A DNA stretch of 64,000 nt, taken from contig CAZWTY010000006.1 of NCBI GenBank assembly GCA_964637565.1, positions 17,191 to 81,190 of the forward strand, read 5' to 3'. Both the position numbers and the translations under genes were made by a program. Origin of the DNA: DYJE01 sp964637565 (GTDB lineage Bacteria; Desulfobacterota; Desulfobacteria; Desulfobacterales; Desulfolunaceae). The notes under the pieces were generated by a model. It saw only the letters and a program-made list of their open reading frames with translations, was not told the origin of the DNA and ran no database searches. Shown here in pieces: positions 35,338 to 43,275 of the stretch; position 1 is the first letter of the stretch; each line of letters starts with the position of its first letter.

Positions 35338-35751
35338 ATGGGGTGTGTGGCGCTGACAGTCTGGGAAGACAGAATATCTCCGGTGTTCGATGCCGCCCAC
35401 GATCTGATGCTTGTGACCATCGACGGGGGAAAAATCTCCGACAGGCGTGTTCTTTCCTTTGACCCGGACAGGCTGCCATCGCTTCTGGCCGTTCTCGCGG
35501 ACCGGCATGTGGAATGCCTGATCTGCGGGGCCATATCGGAAATGCCGGCCCGGATGATCATCGACAGCGGAATCCGTCTGGTTCCGTTTATCACAGGGAA
35601 CCTGGGCAAGGTGCTCGACCGTGTGGTGAAAGGCGAACCCATTGTTCCCGTGTTCCTGATGCCGGGATGCGGATGCCCGAGGCGTAACACCTGCACCTCA
35701 CGGCGACGGAGGGCGGGGCAAAGGAACGCTGAAGACGGTCATGAATCCTGA
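35338..35751 (+). CDS. NifX/NifB-family metal-cluster-binding protein with Cys/Arg tail
   Basis: A 137-residue protein. The dinitrogenase-iron-molybdenum-cofactor (NifX-like) fold covers residues 1-110 (VWEDRISPVFDAAHD near 8; CGAISEMPARMIIDSGI near 63). Orange protein of Desulfovibrio, which carries a Mo/Cu-sulfide cluster, belongs to this family. An extra tail contains MPGCGCPRRNTCTSRRRR, giving three clustered Cys. ATG 35338 has AGGAAAGAG upstream; the frame opens earlier at 35302. First gene behind the sigma-54 promoter. Confidence 0.82.
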   Translation: MGCVALTVWEDRISPVFDAAHDLMLVTIDGGKISDRRVLSFDPDRLPSLLAVLADRHVECLICGAISEMPARMIIDSGIRLVPFITGNLGKVLDRVVKGEPIVPVFLMPGCGCPRRNTCTSRRRRAGQRNAEDGHES

Positions 35752-35844
35752 TGTCTGAATTGCTGTGTTGATACGGGTTTTAACAAGGCCAGGCCGCCAT
35801 GGGCAGCCTGCCGATAGGACATACCTCCCGCGCGTTACGGCGTC

Positions 35845-35868
35845 CGGCAGGACTCACAACCTGCCGGG
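35845..35868 (+). other. Hairpin in the intercistronic region
   Basis: CCGGCAGG / CCTGCCGG with an 8-base loop lies between the NifX-like and receiver-like genes, without a T tract. It could stabilise or attenuate the message. Confidence 0.35.
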
Positions 35869-35916
35869 CGTCAGCGCCGGATCAAGGGATCGGTTGGAAA
35901 GGACAAGAAGGCGAGT

Positions 35917-36294
35917 ATGATGAGAATTCTCCTGGTAAGCGACAATCCTTCAGGATTTGACAGCCTGCACAAAGGGCTTCTGAAACATTCCGGAGTCATG
36001 GTGGACATGGCCGGTACGTTTAATGAGGCCATGGCCGGTATATCCGTAACCATGCCGGCCCTGGTGGTCGTGGACGATTTTTTGGGCGGGGTGCCCGGAA
36101 AACAGGTGATCGAGGACATGATCCGGAAAAATCCCATGGTCAACACGGCCCTGGTGAGTTCCCTGTCCGACGAAGATTTCCACGAAGACACGGAAGGCCT
36201 GGGTATCCTGATGCCGATCCGAAAGGATGGAGGAGAGGCTCAGGCCCGTGAGTTGATCGAACGGCTTGAAAAACTTCTCAGTCTTTACAAATAG
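35917..36294 (+). CDS. Receiver-like (response-regulator fold) protein, no output domain
   Basis: A 125-residue stand-alone protein resembling a CheY-type receiver. Strand 1 is MRILLVSDNPSGF with Asp8 where an acidic pair is usual. A candidate phospho-acceptor Asp sits in LVVVDDFLGG (about residue 52). The Thr/Ser position is in NTALVSSLSD, and a Lys lies in PIRKDG. The acidic pocket is thinner than in canonical receivers, so it may be a pseudo-receiver. No histidine kinase is nearby. Within the Orange-Protein-like operon it could be a scaffold; this is inference. Confidence 0.65.
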   Translation: MMRILLVSDNPSGFDSLHKGLLKHSGVMVDMAGTFNEAMAGISVTMPALVVVDDFLGGVPGKQVIEDMIRKNPMVNTALVSSLSDEDFHEDTEGLGILMPIRKDGGEAQARELIERLEKLLSLYK

Positions 36295-36314
36295 GAACAT
36301 GACAGGGTGACATC

Positions 36315-37154
36315 ATGCTGATCAGTGTGGCAAGCGGCAAGGGTGGAACGGGAAAAACCACGGTGGCGACCAATCTGGCCTACGCATTGGGGAAAAGGGC
36401 GCGGATTCTGGATTGTGACGTGGAAGAACCCAACGCCCATCTTTTTTTGAATCCCGTGTTCAGTGACACGGAAACGGTGAACGCGGAGATTCCCAAAGTC
36501 AATATGGAACTCTGCACCCTGTGCCGGAAATGCGCGGCCATATGCCGCTTCAGGGCCATCACCGTGGTGGGGAAAACCGTGCTGGTGTTTCCCGAACTCT
36601 GCCACAGCTGCGGAGGCTGTTTCAGGGTCTGCGAACCCGGGGCGCTCACCGTGGCGAGCCGTGAGCTGGGCCAGGTGGAACGGGGAGAGGCGGGAGACAT
36701 CGCCTTCATCAAGGGCTGTCTCCGGGTGGGTGAGGCCATGAGTCCTCCTTTGATCAAGCGAGTCAGGACGTACGAAGCCAAAGACCGGATCAACATCATC
36801 GACGCCCCCCCCGGTACATCCTGTCCGGTGATCTCGGCCATGAAAGGCACCGATTTTGTCCTCATGGTCACCGAACCCACGCCGTTCGGTCTTCATGACC
36901 TGAAGCTCGCCGTGGGAGCCGTGAAGATCCTGGGGATTCCCCACGGCCTGGTGATCAACCGGGCTGACATGGGAGACGACCGGGTGAGGGAGTATGCCAG
37001 AGAAGAGAACATTCCGGTTCTCATGGAGATCCCCTTCGACCGGAGAATCGCCGAATGCTACTCCAGGGGCGGGCTTATCGCCGAGATGGTTCCCGAGTGG
37101 AAAGAGAGTTTCCAGGAACTGTATCAGAAAATTCAGTCGCAGGTGTTGGTATGA
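36315..37154 (+). CDS. MinD/Mrp-type ATPase with inserted ferredoxin domain (Orange-Protein cluster)
   Basis: A 279-residue deviant-Walker P-loop ATPase. KGGTGKTT lies at residues 9-16, and IIDAPPG near 163. Between them (about residues 60-110) is a 2x4Fe-4S ferredoxin insert, CTLCRKCAAICRF and CHSCGGCFRVCEPGAL. This is the architecture of the paired ATPases of the Desulfovibrio Orange Protein complex, proposed to assemble or deliver its metal cluster. It overlaps the next ATPase gene by 4 bases (ATGA). Confidence 0.9.
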   Translation: MLISVASGKGGTGKTTVATNLAYALGKRARILDCDVEEPNAHLFLNPVFSDTETVNAEIPKVNMELCTLCRKCAAICRFRAITVVGKTVLVFPELCHSCGGCFRVCEPGALTVASRELGQVERGEAGDIAFIKGCLRVGEAMSPPLIKRVRTYEAKDRINIIDAPPGTSCPVISAMKGTDFVLMVTEPTPFGLHDLKLAVGAVKILGIPHGLVINRADMGDDRVREYAREENIPVLMEIPFDRRIAECYSRGGLIAEMVPEWKESFQELYQKIQSQVLV

Positions 37155-38080
37155 GAGAACTGGTTGTGATCAGCGGCAAAGGCGGAACGGGAAAAACGAG
37201 CCTGACGGCGGCCTTCGCGGCCTTGAGCAAGAACAGCGTGCTTTGCGACGCGGATGTGGACGCGGCGGACCTCCATCTTTTGATGAATCCCAGCATCGTG
37301 ACACGGACGGATTTTCAGGCCGGAAACGAGGCTGTCATCGACAAGGCCCTGTGCACGGAATGCGGACTCTGCCGTGAACTCTGCCGTTTCAACGCGGTGG
37401 GGGAGGATTATGTCATCGACAGCATCGCTTGCGAAGGATGCGGAGTCTGTGTGGATTTCTGCCCGGTCAAGGCCATCGCCTTTCCCGTCAAAACCTGCGG
37501 AGAATGGTACCGGTCCGATTCGCGTTTCGGGCCGATGATCCACGCCCGCCTGGGCATCGCCGAGGAAAACTCAGGACGGCTGGTCAGTCTTGTCCGGCAG
37601 GAGGCCCGGGAATTTGCGGAAGCTCACGGTCATGACCTGATCATCACCGACGGCCCTCCCGGCGTGGGGTGCCCGGTGATCGCGTCCCTGGGTGGGGCCA
37701 CGGCGGTGTGCATCGTCACCGAACCCACGGTGTCGGGTCTTCACGACATGGAACGGGTCATGCGTCTGGCGGCCCACTTCAACATTCCGGGGATGCTGGT
37801 GATCAACAAATACGACTTAAACCCGGCCATGGCCCAGAATATCGAGGATCTGGCCAGGGAGCGGAATGTGGCCTGCCTGGGCCGTATTCCCTTTGATCCC
37901 GGGTTCACCCGGGCCATGGTCCAGGGAAAAACCATTGTAGAGTACGAACAGGATTCGGAACTGACGAAAACCGTTACCGCCATCTGGGACGCCCTCATCA
38001 CCTCGGCGGTGATGAACGCCCGGGGCATCAAGGATTTAAGCTATATGATCAAACCAAAACAAGGAGAAAATGTTTTATGA
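37151..38080 (+). CDS. Second MinD/Mrp-type ATPase with ferredoxin insert
   Basis: A 309-residue paralogue of the preceding gene product. It has SGKGGTGKTS at residues 8-17, a ferredoxin insert (CTECGLCRELCRF, CEGCGVCVDFCPVKAI, about residues 66-115), and ITDGPPGVGCPV near 168. It probably acts as a heterodimer with its neighbour. The ATG at 37151 overlaps the upstream stop; the longer frame from 37055 lies wholly inside the upstream gene and is not credible. It overlaps the following NifX-like gene by 4 bases, so four genes are translationally linked. Confidence 0.9.
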   Translation: MRELVVISGKGGTGKTSLTAAFAALSKNSVLCDADVDAADLHLLMNPSIVTRTDFQAGNEAVIDKALCTECGLCRELCRFNAVGEDYVIDSIACEGCGVCVDFCPVKAIAFPVKTCGEWYRSDSRFGPMIHARLGIAEENSGRLVSLVRQEAREFAEAHGHDLIITDGPPGVGCPVIASLGGATAVCIVTEPTVSGLHDMERVMRLAAHFNIPGMLVINKYDLNPAMAQNIEDLARERNVACLGRIPFDPGFTRAMVQGKTIVEYEQDSELTKTVTAIWDALITSAVMNARGIKDLSYMIKPKQGENVL

Positions 38081-38460
38081 AGAACGGAAGAATCGCCGTC
38101 CCCTCCATGAACCAGGGAGGACTCGACGGTGTGAGAGCGGGTCATTTCGGACATTGCGACGTGTTCACCATCATCGACGTGGAAGACGGACAGATCAAGG
38201 ACGTCAGCACCGTCGCCAACCGTGAGCATGTCCAGGGCGGCTGCATGGTTCCCGTGAACCTTCTGGCCGGCCACAATGTCAACGCCCTGATCGTGGGCGG
38301 GATCGGCATGAGGCCCCTGATGGGTTTCAAGCAGGTGGGCATCGACGTTTACCATGACGCGGAAAGACCGGAAATTCGTCCGGTGGTGGAAGACCTGATC
38401 GCCGGCAGGCTGGCGATGATCAAGGACGACCAGGTCTGCGGTGGCGGGGGCCATCATTAG
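38077..38460 (+). CDS. NifX/NifB-family protein (Orange-Protein-like)
   Basis: A 127-residue protein with the NifX-like fold (RAGHFGHCDVFTIIDV near residue 21; NALIVGGIGMRPLMGFKQVGI near residue 69). It ends in CGGGGHH, a short Gly/His tail also seen in related proteins and possibly metal-binding. It sits right behind the two ferredoxin ATPases with an ATGA overlap. A good candidate for the cluster-carrying Orange Protein homologue of this locus. Confidence 0.85.
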   Translation: MKNGRIAVPSMNQGGLDGVRAGHFGHCDVFTIIDVEDGQIKDVSTVANREHVQGGCMVPVNLLAGHNVNALIVGGIGMRPLMGFKQVGIDVYHDAERPEIRPVVEDLIAGRLAMIKDDQVCGGGGHH

Positions 38461-38479
38461 TCCGGAGGAGGCAAAACGC

Positions 38480-38839
38480 ATGAAAATCGCTGTGACATCC
38501 AAGGGATCGGACCTTGAATCCCAGGTGGATCCACGATTCGGCAGGGCGAAGTACATTCTGATCATCGATGCGGACACCCTGGCCTTCGAGGCCATCGATA
38601 ATTCGGAAAACCTCAACGCCTTCAAGGGCGCGGGGATCCAGGCGGCCACCATGATCTGCGACCGGGAGGCGGAAGTGCTCCTCACCGGGCACTGTGGTCC
38701 CAACGCCTTTACCACCCTCAAGGCGGCGGGCGTCAAGGTGGTGAACGATGTGGAGGGCATGGTGCTGGACGCCGTGACCTCTTTCAAAAACGGCCGTTAC
38801 ACCTTTGCCGAAGAGGCCAATGTGGACGGGCACTGGTAG
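38480..38839 (+). CDS. NifX/NifB-family protein
   Basis: A 119-residue NifX-like protein (VDPRFGRAKYILIID near residue 16; LLTGHCGPNAFTTLKAAGV near residue 75). The third NifX-fold product in this operon. GGAGGAG precedes ATG 38480. The last gene before a strong terminator, so the sigma-54 transcript probably ends here. Confidence 0.87.
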   Translation: MKIAVTSKGSDLESQVDPRFGRAKYILIIDADTLAFEAIDNSENLNAFKGAGIQAATMICDREAEVLLTGHCGPNAFTTLKAAGVKVVNDVEGMVLDAVTSFKNGRYTFAEEANVDGHW

Positions 38840-38856
38840 CAGGCGTACACTTTCAG

Positions 38857-38933
38857 GGACGGCGGAAAGTCAAGGAAACTTTAAATAACGATCAGGGACA
38901 AGCCCTTGCGTTCCGCCGTCCTTGATTTTTTTT
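38857..38933 (+). terminator. Intrinsic terminator of the Orange-Protein-like operon
   Basis: An 11-bp stem, GGACGGCGGAA / TTCCGCCGTCC, carries an internal AGGG/CCCT hairpin and is followed by TTGATTTTTTTT. Confidence 0.85.
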
Positions 38934-38982
38934 CAGGCAGTTGGACCCAGGAAATTCCACGAACAAAGGAGAGAATAAAGCG

Positions 38983-39327
38983 ATGAAGAAAATTGCGATT
39001 GTGGCATGCGGTTCTTACATGGACACCGGTTACGGATGCCCCGGTGAATGGCGTTGTCTCAAGGCGGCGGCTCTCGGGGAAGGGAAATTCGACGAACCCA
39101 AAGCCGTGGTGTCTTTCGTGAAATGCCAGTGCCCCGGGCGGAGCCTGGTGGCCAACACGGGCATGGCGTTTAAACTTTCCGAAATCAAGGCCGACGAGAT
39201 CTACCTGAGTTCCTGCATGGTTAACGCCAAACCCGGCTGTCCTTACAGTACACCTGAGGAAAAGGCCGAGATGATCAAGGCCAAGACGGGAATCGACGTG
39301 ATTTTCGGGACCCACGACTACCATTGA
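38983..39327 (+). CDS. CGGC-domain protein
   Basis: A 114-residue small protein of the CGGC family, putative metal-binding. Conserved Cys lie at VACGSYMDTGYGCPGEWRC (start of the domain), FVKCQCPGR near residue 54, and SSCMVNAKPGCPY near residue 78. The central motif is KCQCPG rather than CGGC. AAGGAG lies upstream of ATG 38983. It follows the operon terminator, so it may have its own promoter, yet its Cys richness and position fit the metal-cluster theme. Confidence 0.78.
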   Translation: MKKIAIVACGSYMDTGYGCPGEWRCLKAAALGEGKFDEPKAVVSFVKCQCPGRSLVANTGMAFKLSEIKADEIYLSSCMVNAKPGCPYSTPEEKAEMIKAKTGIDVIFGTHDYH

Positions 39328-39337
39328 TGGGTTATTG

Positions 39338-39361
39338 GCCCCCGGCAGGACCGCCGGGGGC
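39338..39361 (+). terminator. GC-rich hairpin after the CGGC gene
   Basis: GCCCCCGGC / GCCGGGGGC, 9-bp arms and a 6-base loop, lies about 10 bases after the stop; T tract weak (CTTACG). Confidence 0.5.
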
Positions 39362-39465
39362 TTACGACACGGCCTGTTGCGGCCTACCGCTTTTCACTTC
39401 GTATACAATGACACGGCATTGAAAATAGACTTCAGTTATCCCGCCGATCCTGGTATCTTTTCAGG

Positions 39466-41250
39466 ATGAACGCGACTCCCTCATCCACGAAAACACATGA
39501 CCGAACTTCTCCCTGGGATCTTATTCGTCCCTATTTCAGGGAAAACCGGGCGTTTATCGCAGCCGGTCTGATTTTTCTCGTGCTGGCCGATTCGGGCCAG
39601 CTCTACATTCCCCGGATCATCAAGCGGGCCGTGGATGACCTCACCTCCCTTTCGGCACACAGCGCCTCCCTTCTGAACGGGGCTCTTTCCATCGCGGCGG
39701 CGGCTCTCCTGATCGCCGTTTTCAGGTATGGTTGGCGGCGCTGCCTGATCGGTACGTCCAGGGTGATCGAGGAACGACTCCGGGACAGGTTGTTTGTCCA
39801 TATCCAGAGCCTGTCGGCCCCCTTTTTTTTCCGGATGAGCACCGGCGACCTCATGGCCCACGCCACCAACGACATCACCAGCGTCCGCATGGCCACGGGC
39901 ATGGGCATGGTGGCCCTGGTGGATGCCGTGTTCCTGGGCAGCGCCACCATCTTTTTCATGGTCTGGATCGACGGCACCCTCACGTTTTTCGCCCTGCTTC
40001 CCATGCCTCTTATCGTGATCTCCGCCCGGCTGTTCAGCCGCCGCATGCACACGCGCTATAAAAACGTCCAGGCCTCTTTTTCCCGGCTCACCGAAGGGGT
40101 CCGGGAGGGCTACGCCGGAATCCGGGTGGTCAAGGCCTACACCCGGGAAGGGGAGAGCCGGAGTCAGGTGGAGTCTCTTTCAAAGGAATTTGTGGCGAAG
40201 AATCTGGACCTGATCCGCGTGACCGGCTCTTTTTTTCCCCTGATGATCACCCTGTCCAACATCAGCCTGATCCTGGTGATCTATTTCGGAGGCCGGGGCA
40301 CGATTTTCGGAGAGATTTCCGCTGGCGACCTGGTGGCCTTCATCAGCTACCTGGGGCTTCTCACCTGGCCCATGATGGCCCTGGGCTGGATGACCAACAT
40401 GATCCAGAGGGGCAAGGCGTCCCTGGAACGGCTGGGGGAGATCCTGGACACCCGGCCCGATATTCCGGACAGCGGAAAAGACAATTTCGGTGCGGACGGC
40501 CCGGCATCTTTAAGTTTCAAAAATGTGTCCTTTGCCTATGGGGCAGGCGGGCCTCTTGTTCTCGAAAATATCTCCTTCGATCTGGAACCGGGTCGCATTC
40601 TCGGCCTGGTGGGACCGCCGGGCTGCGGCAAGTCCAGCCTCCTTTCCCTTGTGCCCAGGCTGTTCGATCCGGCGGAAGGTGAGATCTCCCTGGGCAACAC
40701 CGATATCCGGGACATGAAACTTGCCCGTCTCCGGGACATGGTCTCCTTCGTACCCCAGGAGCCCTTTCTCTTCGAGGGCAGCATCCGGGACAACATCCTT
40801 ATGGGCAACGGCAGCGCCTCGGAACAGGAACTTATCGCCGCCGTGAAAAAAGCCTGTCTTGACAGGGATATCCTGGGGTTCAGGCAGGGTCTGGACACCC
40901 TGGTGGGGGAAAAGGGCGTGATCCTGTCCGGGGGCCAGAAACAGCGGGTGGCCCTGGCGCGCGCCTTTCTCCATGACCGAGACATCATGATCTTCGACGA
41001 TCCGGTGAGCCAGGTGGACACCCGGACCGGGGCGGCCATTATCGAAACCCTGAAGAATCTGGCGCCGGGGAAAAAGATGCTGATCAGCTCCCACCGGCTG
41101 GCGGCTCTCTCGGCGGCCGACGAGATTCTCGTTCTCGACCGGGGCAGGGTGCTGGAGCGGGGTGATCATCAACGGCTGATGGAGCTGGGCGGGTACTACG
41201 CCAGGACCATCCGGCTTCAGGATATGGAGGCGGATGTCCATGAGGAATGA
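39466..41250 (+). CDS. Heterodimeric ABC exporter subunit (degenerate ATP site half)
   Basis: A 594-residue MdlA/LmrC-type half-transporter. Six transmembrane helices (residues about 28-320) are followed by a nucleotide-binding domain with Walker A GPPGCGKSS (about 384), canonical signature LSGGQKQ (about 485) and Walker B IMIFDDP. The Asp in place of the catalytic Glu is the mark of the degenerate half of heterodimeric exporters. Its partner is the overlapping next gene. Such pumps export lipids, peptides or drugs; substrate unknown. Confidence 0.93.
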   Translation: MNATPSSTKTHDRTSPWDLIRPYFRENRAFIAAGLIFLVLADSGQLYIPRIIKRAVDDLTSLSAHSASLLNGALSIAAAALLIAVFRYGWRRCLIGTSRVIEERLRDRLFVHIQSLSAPFFFRMSTGDLMAHATNDITSVRMATGMGMVALVDAVFLGSATIFFMVWIDGTLTFFALLPMPLIVISARLFSRRMHTRYKNVQASFSRLTEGVREGYAGIRVVKAYTREGESRSQVESLSKEFVAKNLDLIRVTGSFFPLMITLSNISLILVIYFGGRGTIFGEISAGDLVAFISYLGLLTWPMMALGWMTNMIQRGKASLERLGEILDTRPDIPDSGKDNFGADGPASLSFKNVSFAYGAGGPLVLENISFDLEPGRILGLVGPPGCGKSSLLSLVPRLFDPAEGEISLGNTDIRDMKLARLRDMVSFVPQEPFLFEGSIRDNILMGNGSASEQELIAAVKKACLDRDILGFRQGLDTLVGEKGVILSGGQKQRVALARAFLHDRDIMIFDDPVSQVDTRTGAAIIETLKNLAPGKKMLISSHRLAALSAADEILVLDRGRVLERGDHQRLMELGGYYARTIRLQDMEADVHEE

Positions 41251-43207
41251 TCTGGGGAACTTTGAAGAAGAACGTCTGGGGAAAGCCTACGATCTCCGCC
41301 TGATCTTACGGATCGTTCCGTTCATGAAACCCTACGCCGGGGTTTTCGCCTTGTCCGTGGCCATGCTGGCCCTGATCACGGTCCTTGAACTTTCGGTCCC
41401 CTATGTGACCCGGAACGTGATCGACCGTTACATCGTGTCTGTGGAATCCCGGGACAGGCTCGGTGAACAGCGCCCGATGATCCGTGTGACGGCGGACAGT
41501 GATGCGGCCCGGGTTGTCCTTGAACGCCGCGATGCCTGGGTGGAAAGAAAAGGGGACGAGGTTTTCCTGGCCCTTTCCGGCCTTTCGTCCATGGACGAAG
41601 AAGACATCCGGATTTTAAGGCGGAAGGACCTTGCCGGTGTGACCCGGGCGGCTCTTCTTCTCCTTGGTATCGTGATCGTCCAGTACCTTTTTACCTATAT
41701 CCAGAAATTCGTCACCGAATACGCGGGACAGCGGATCATGCACGACCTGAGGATGCGGGTGTTCACCCATGTCCAGAGCCTCAGCCTGACGTTTTTCAAC
41801 AGAAATCCCGTGGGACGCCTGGTGACCCGGACCACCAACGATATCCAGAACATGCAGGAGATGTTCAGCTCGGTCATCGACTTCGTGTTCAAGGACCTGT
41901 TCCTGATCGTGGGAATCGCCGGGGTCCTGCTGGTCATTTCACCGCGCCTTGCTCTGGTTTCGTTTACGGTGATCCCTTTCGTTCTTCTGGCAAGCGTCTG
42001 GTTTTCACGGTTCGCCAGGGAAGCTTTCAGGGACCTTCGGGTGCTCACGGCCAGAATTAACACACGGATTTCCGAGTCCATCCAGGGCATGCGGGTGATC
42101 CAGCTTTTCCGCTACGAACGGGAAAACCACCGGGCTTTCGCCGCGGTGAACCACGACAATTACCTGGCCGGAATACGGCAGCTCCAGGTTTTTTCCGTGT
42201 TCATGCCCATCGTGGAACTTCTGGGGTCCCTGGCCCTGGCCCTGATTATCTACCATGGAGGACGTGGTGTGCTGGCTGAAACGGTGAGCCTTGGCACCCT
42301 GGTGGCCTTTATCTCCTACATGAAGATGTTTTTCAGGCCCATCCGGGACGTGACGGAAAAGTACAACGTGCTCCAGAACGCCATGTCCTCGGCCGAGCGG
42401 ATCTTCCAGATCCTCGATAAAACCGGGGACGTGGAAGAACAGGGCGGGCATGCCTCCGGGGCGGCGCTTCAAACCCTGGACGGGATACGCCACGTGGAAT
42501 TTGACTCCGTGAGTTTCGGCTACAAGAAATCCGAGCCGGTGCTCCACGATCTTTCCTTTTCTCTGGGCCAGGGGGACGTGCTGGCCGTGGTGGGACCCAC
42601 CGGAGCGGGCAAGACCTCCCTGATCCATCTGATCGTGGGGTTTTACAGACCTTTGTCCGGCCGGGTGACTTTCAATTTCGTGGACCGCTCGTCCTATTCC
42701 CTTGCATCCATCCGGCGAAGAATCGCCTTGGTGACCCAGGACCCCTTTCTTTTTTCAGGAACCGTCCGTCAGAACATCCTGGGTGTGGAAAGCGCCATGC
42801 CGGAGGAACGTTTCAGGGAGATCCTTGCGGCGGCCCACTGCGACGGACTGGTGAGCCGGCTTGAAAACGGCGCGGACACGGTGCTCGCCGAAGGAGGGTC
42901 GGGCCTGTCCAGCGGAGAGCGTCAGCTGATCTCCATTGCCAGAGCCATCGCCCGGGACCCGGACCTGATCATTCTGGACGAGGCCACCTCGTACATCGAC
43001 AGCGAAAGCGAGGTGAAAATCCAGGCGGCCCTGGAAAACCTGATGCGGTCCAGAACCTCGGTGATCATCGCCCACCGGATTTCAACAGCCAGGCACGCGG
43101 ACCGGATTCTGGTGTTGAAAAAAGGCCGGGTGGTTGAAAGCGGAGATCACCGGGATCTGATGGAGAAAAAGGGGCTGTACTTCAAGATGGTGAAGATGAA
43201 AGGCTGA
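41240..43207 (+). CDS. Heterodimeric ABC exporter subunit (catalytic half) with extracytoplasmic insert
   Basis: A 655-residue partner. The first and second transmembrane helices are separated by about 75 residues (IVSVESRDRL to RRKDLAGV), likely an extracytoplasmic domain as in BmrD/LmrD-type subunits. The nucleotide-binding domain has Walker A GPTGAGKTS (about 454), a non-canonical signature LSSGERQ (about 557) and a canonical Walker B/Glu, LIILDEATS. Together with the preceding subunit this gives one catalytic and one degenerate site. ATG 41240 (GGAGG 9 bases upstream) is chosen over ATG 41234; it overlaps the upstream gene. Confidence 0.93.
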   Translation: MRNDLGNFEEERLGKAYDLRLILRIVPFMKPYAGVFALSVAMLALITVLELSVPYVTRNVIDRYIVSVESRDRLGEQRPMIRVTADSDAARVVLERRDAWVERKGDEVFLALSGLSSMDEEDIRILRRKDLAGVTRAALLLLGIVIVQYLFTYIQKFVTEYAGQRIMHDLRMRVFTHVQSLSLTFFNRNPVGRLVTRTTNDIQNMQEMFSSVIDFVFKDLFLIVGIAGVLLVISPRLALVSFTVIPFVLLASVWFSRFAREAFRDLRVLTARINTRISESIQGMRVIQLFRYERENHRAFAAVNHDNYLAGIRQLQVFSVFMPIVELLGSLALALIIYHGGRGVLAETVSLGTLVAFISYMKMFFRPIRDVTEKYNVLQNAMSSAERIFQILDKTGDVEEQGGHASGAALQTLDGIRHVEFDSVSFGYKKSEPVLHDLSFSLGQGDVLAVVGPTGAGKTSLIHLIVGFYRPLSGRVTFNFVDRSSYSLASIRRRIALVTQDPFLFSGTVRQNILGVESAMPEERFREILAAAHCDGLVSRLENGADTVLAEGGSGLSSGERQLISIARAIARDPDLIILDEATSYIDSESEVKIQAALENLMRSRTSVIIAHRISTARHADRILVLKKGRVVESGDHRDLMEKKGLYFKMVKMKG

Positions 43208-43222
43208 GCAGGGAAATGCAAA

Positions 43223-43243
43223 GGGCGAACACAAGGTTCGCCC
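43223..43243. repeat. Short palindromic repeat GGGCGAAC-N5-GTTCGCCC
   Basis: An 8-bp inverted repeat between convergent genes, followed by CCTACAG. It is of the dispersed type seen in many genomes and may also act as a weak terminator. Confidence 0.5.
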
Positions 43244-43275
43244 CTACAGATTTTCTTATTCGATGGGACCCAAGC

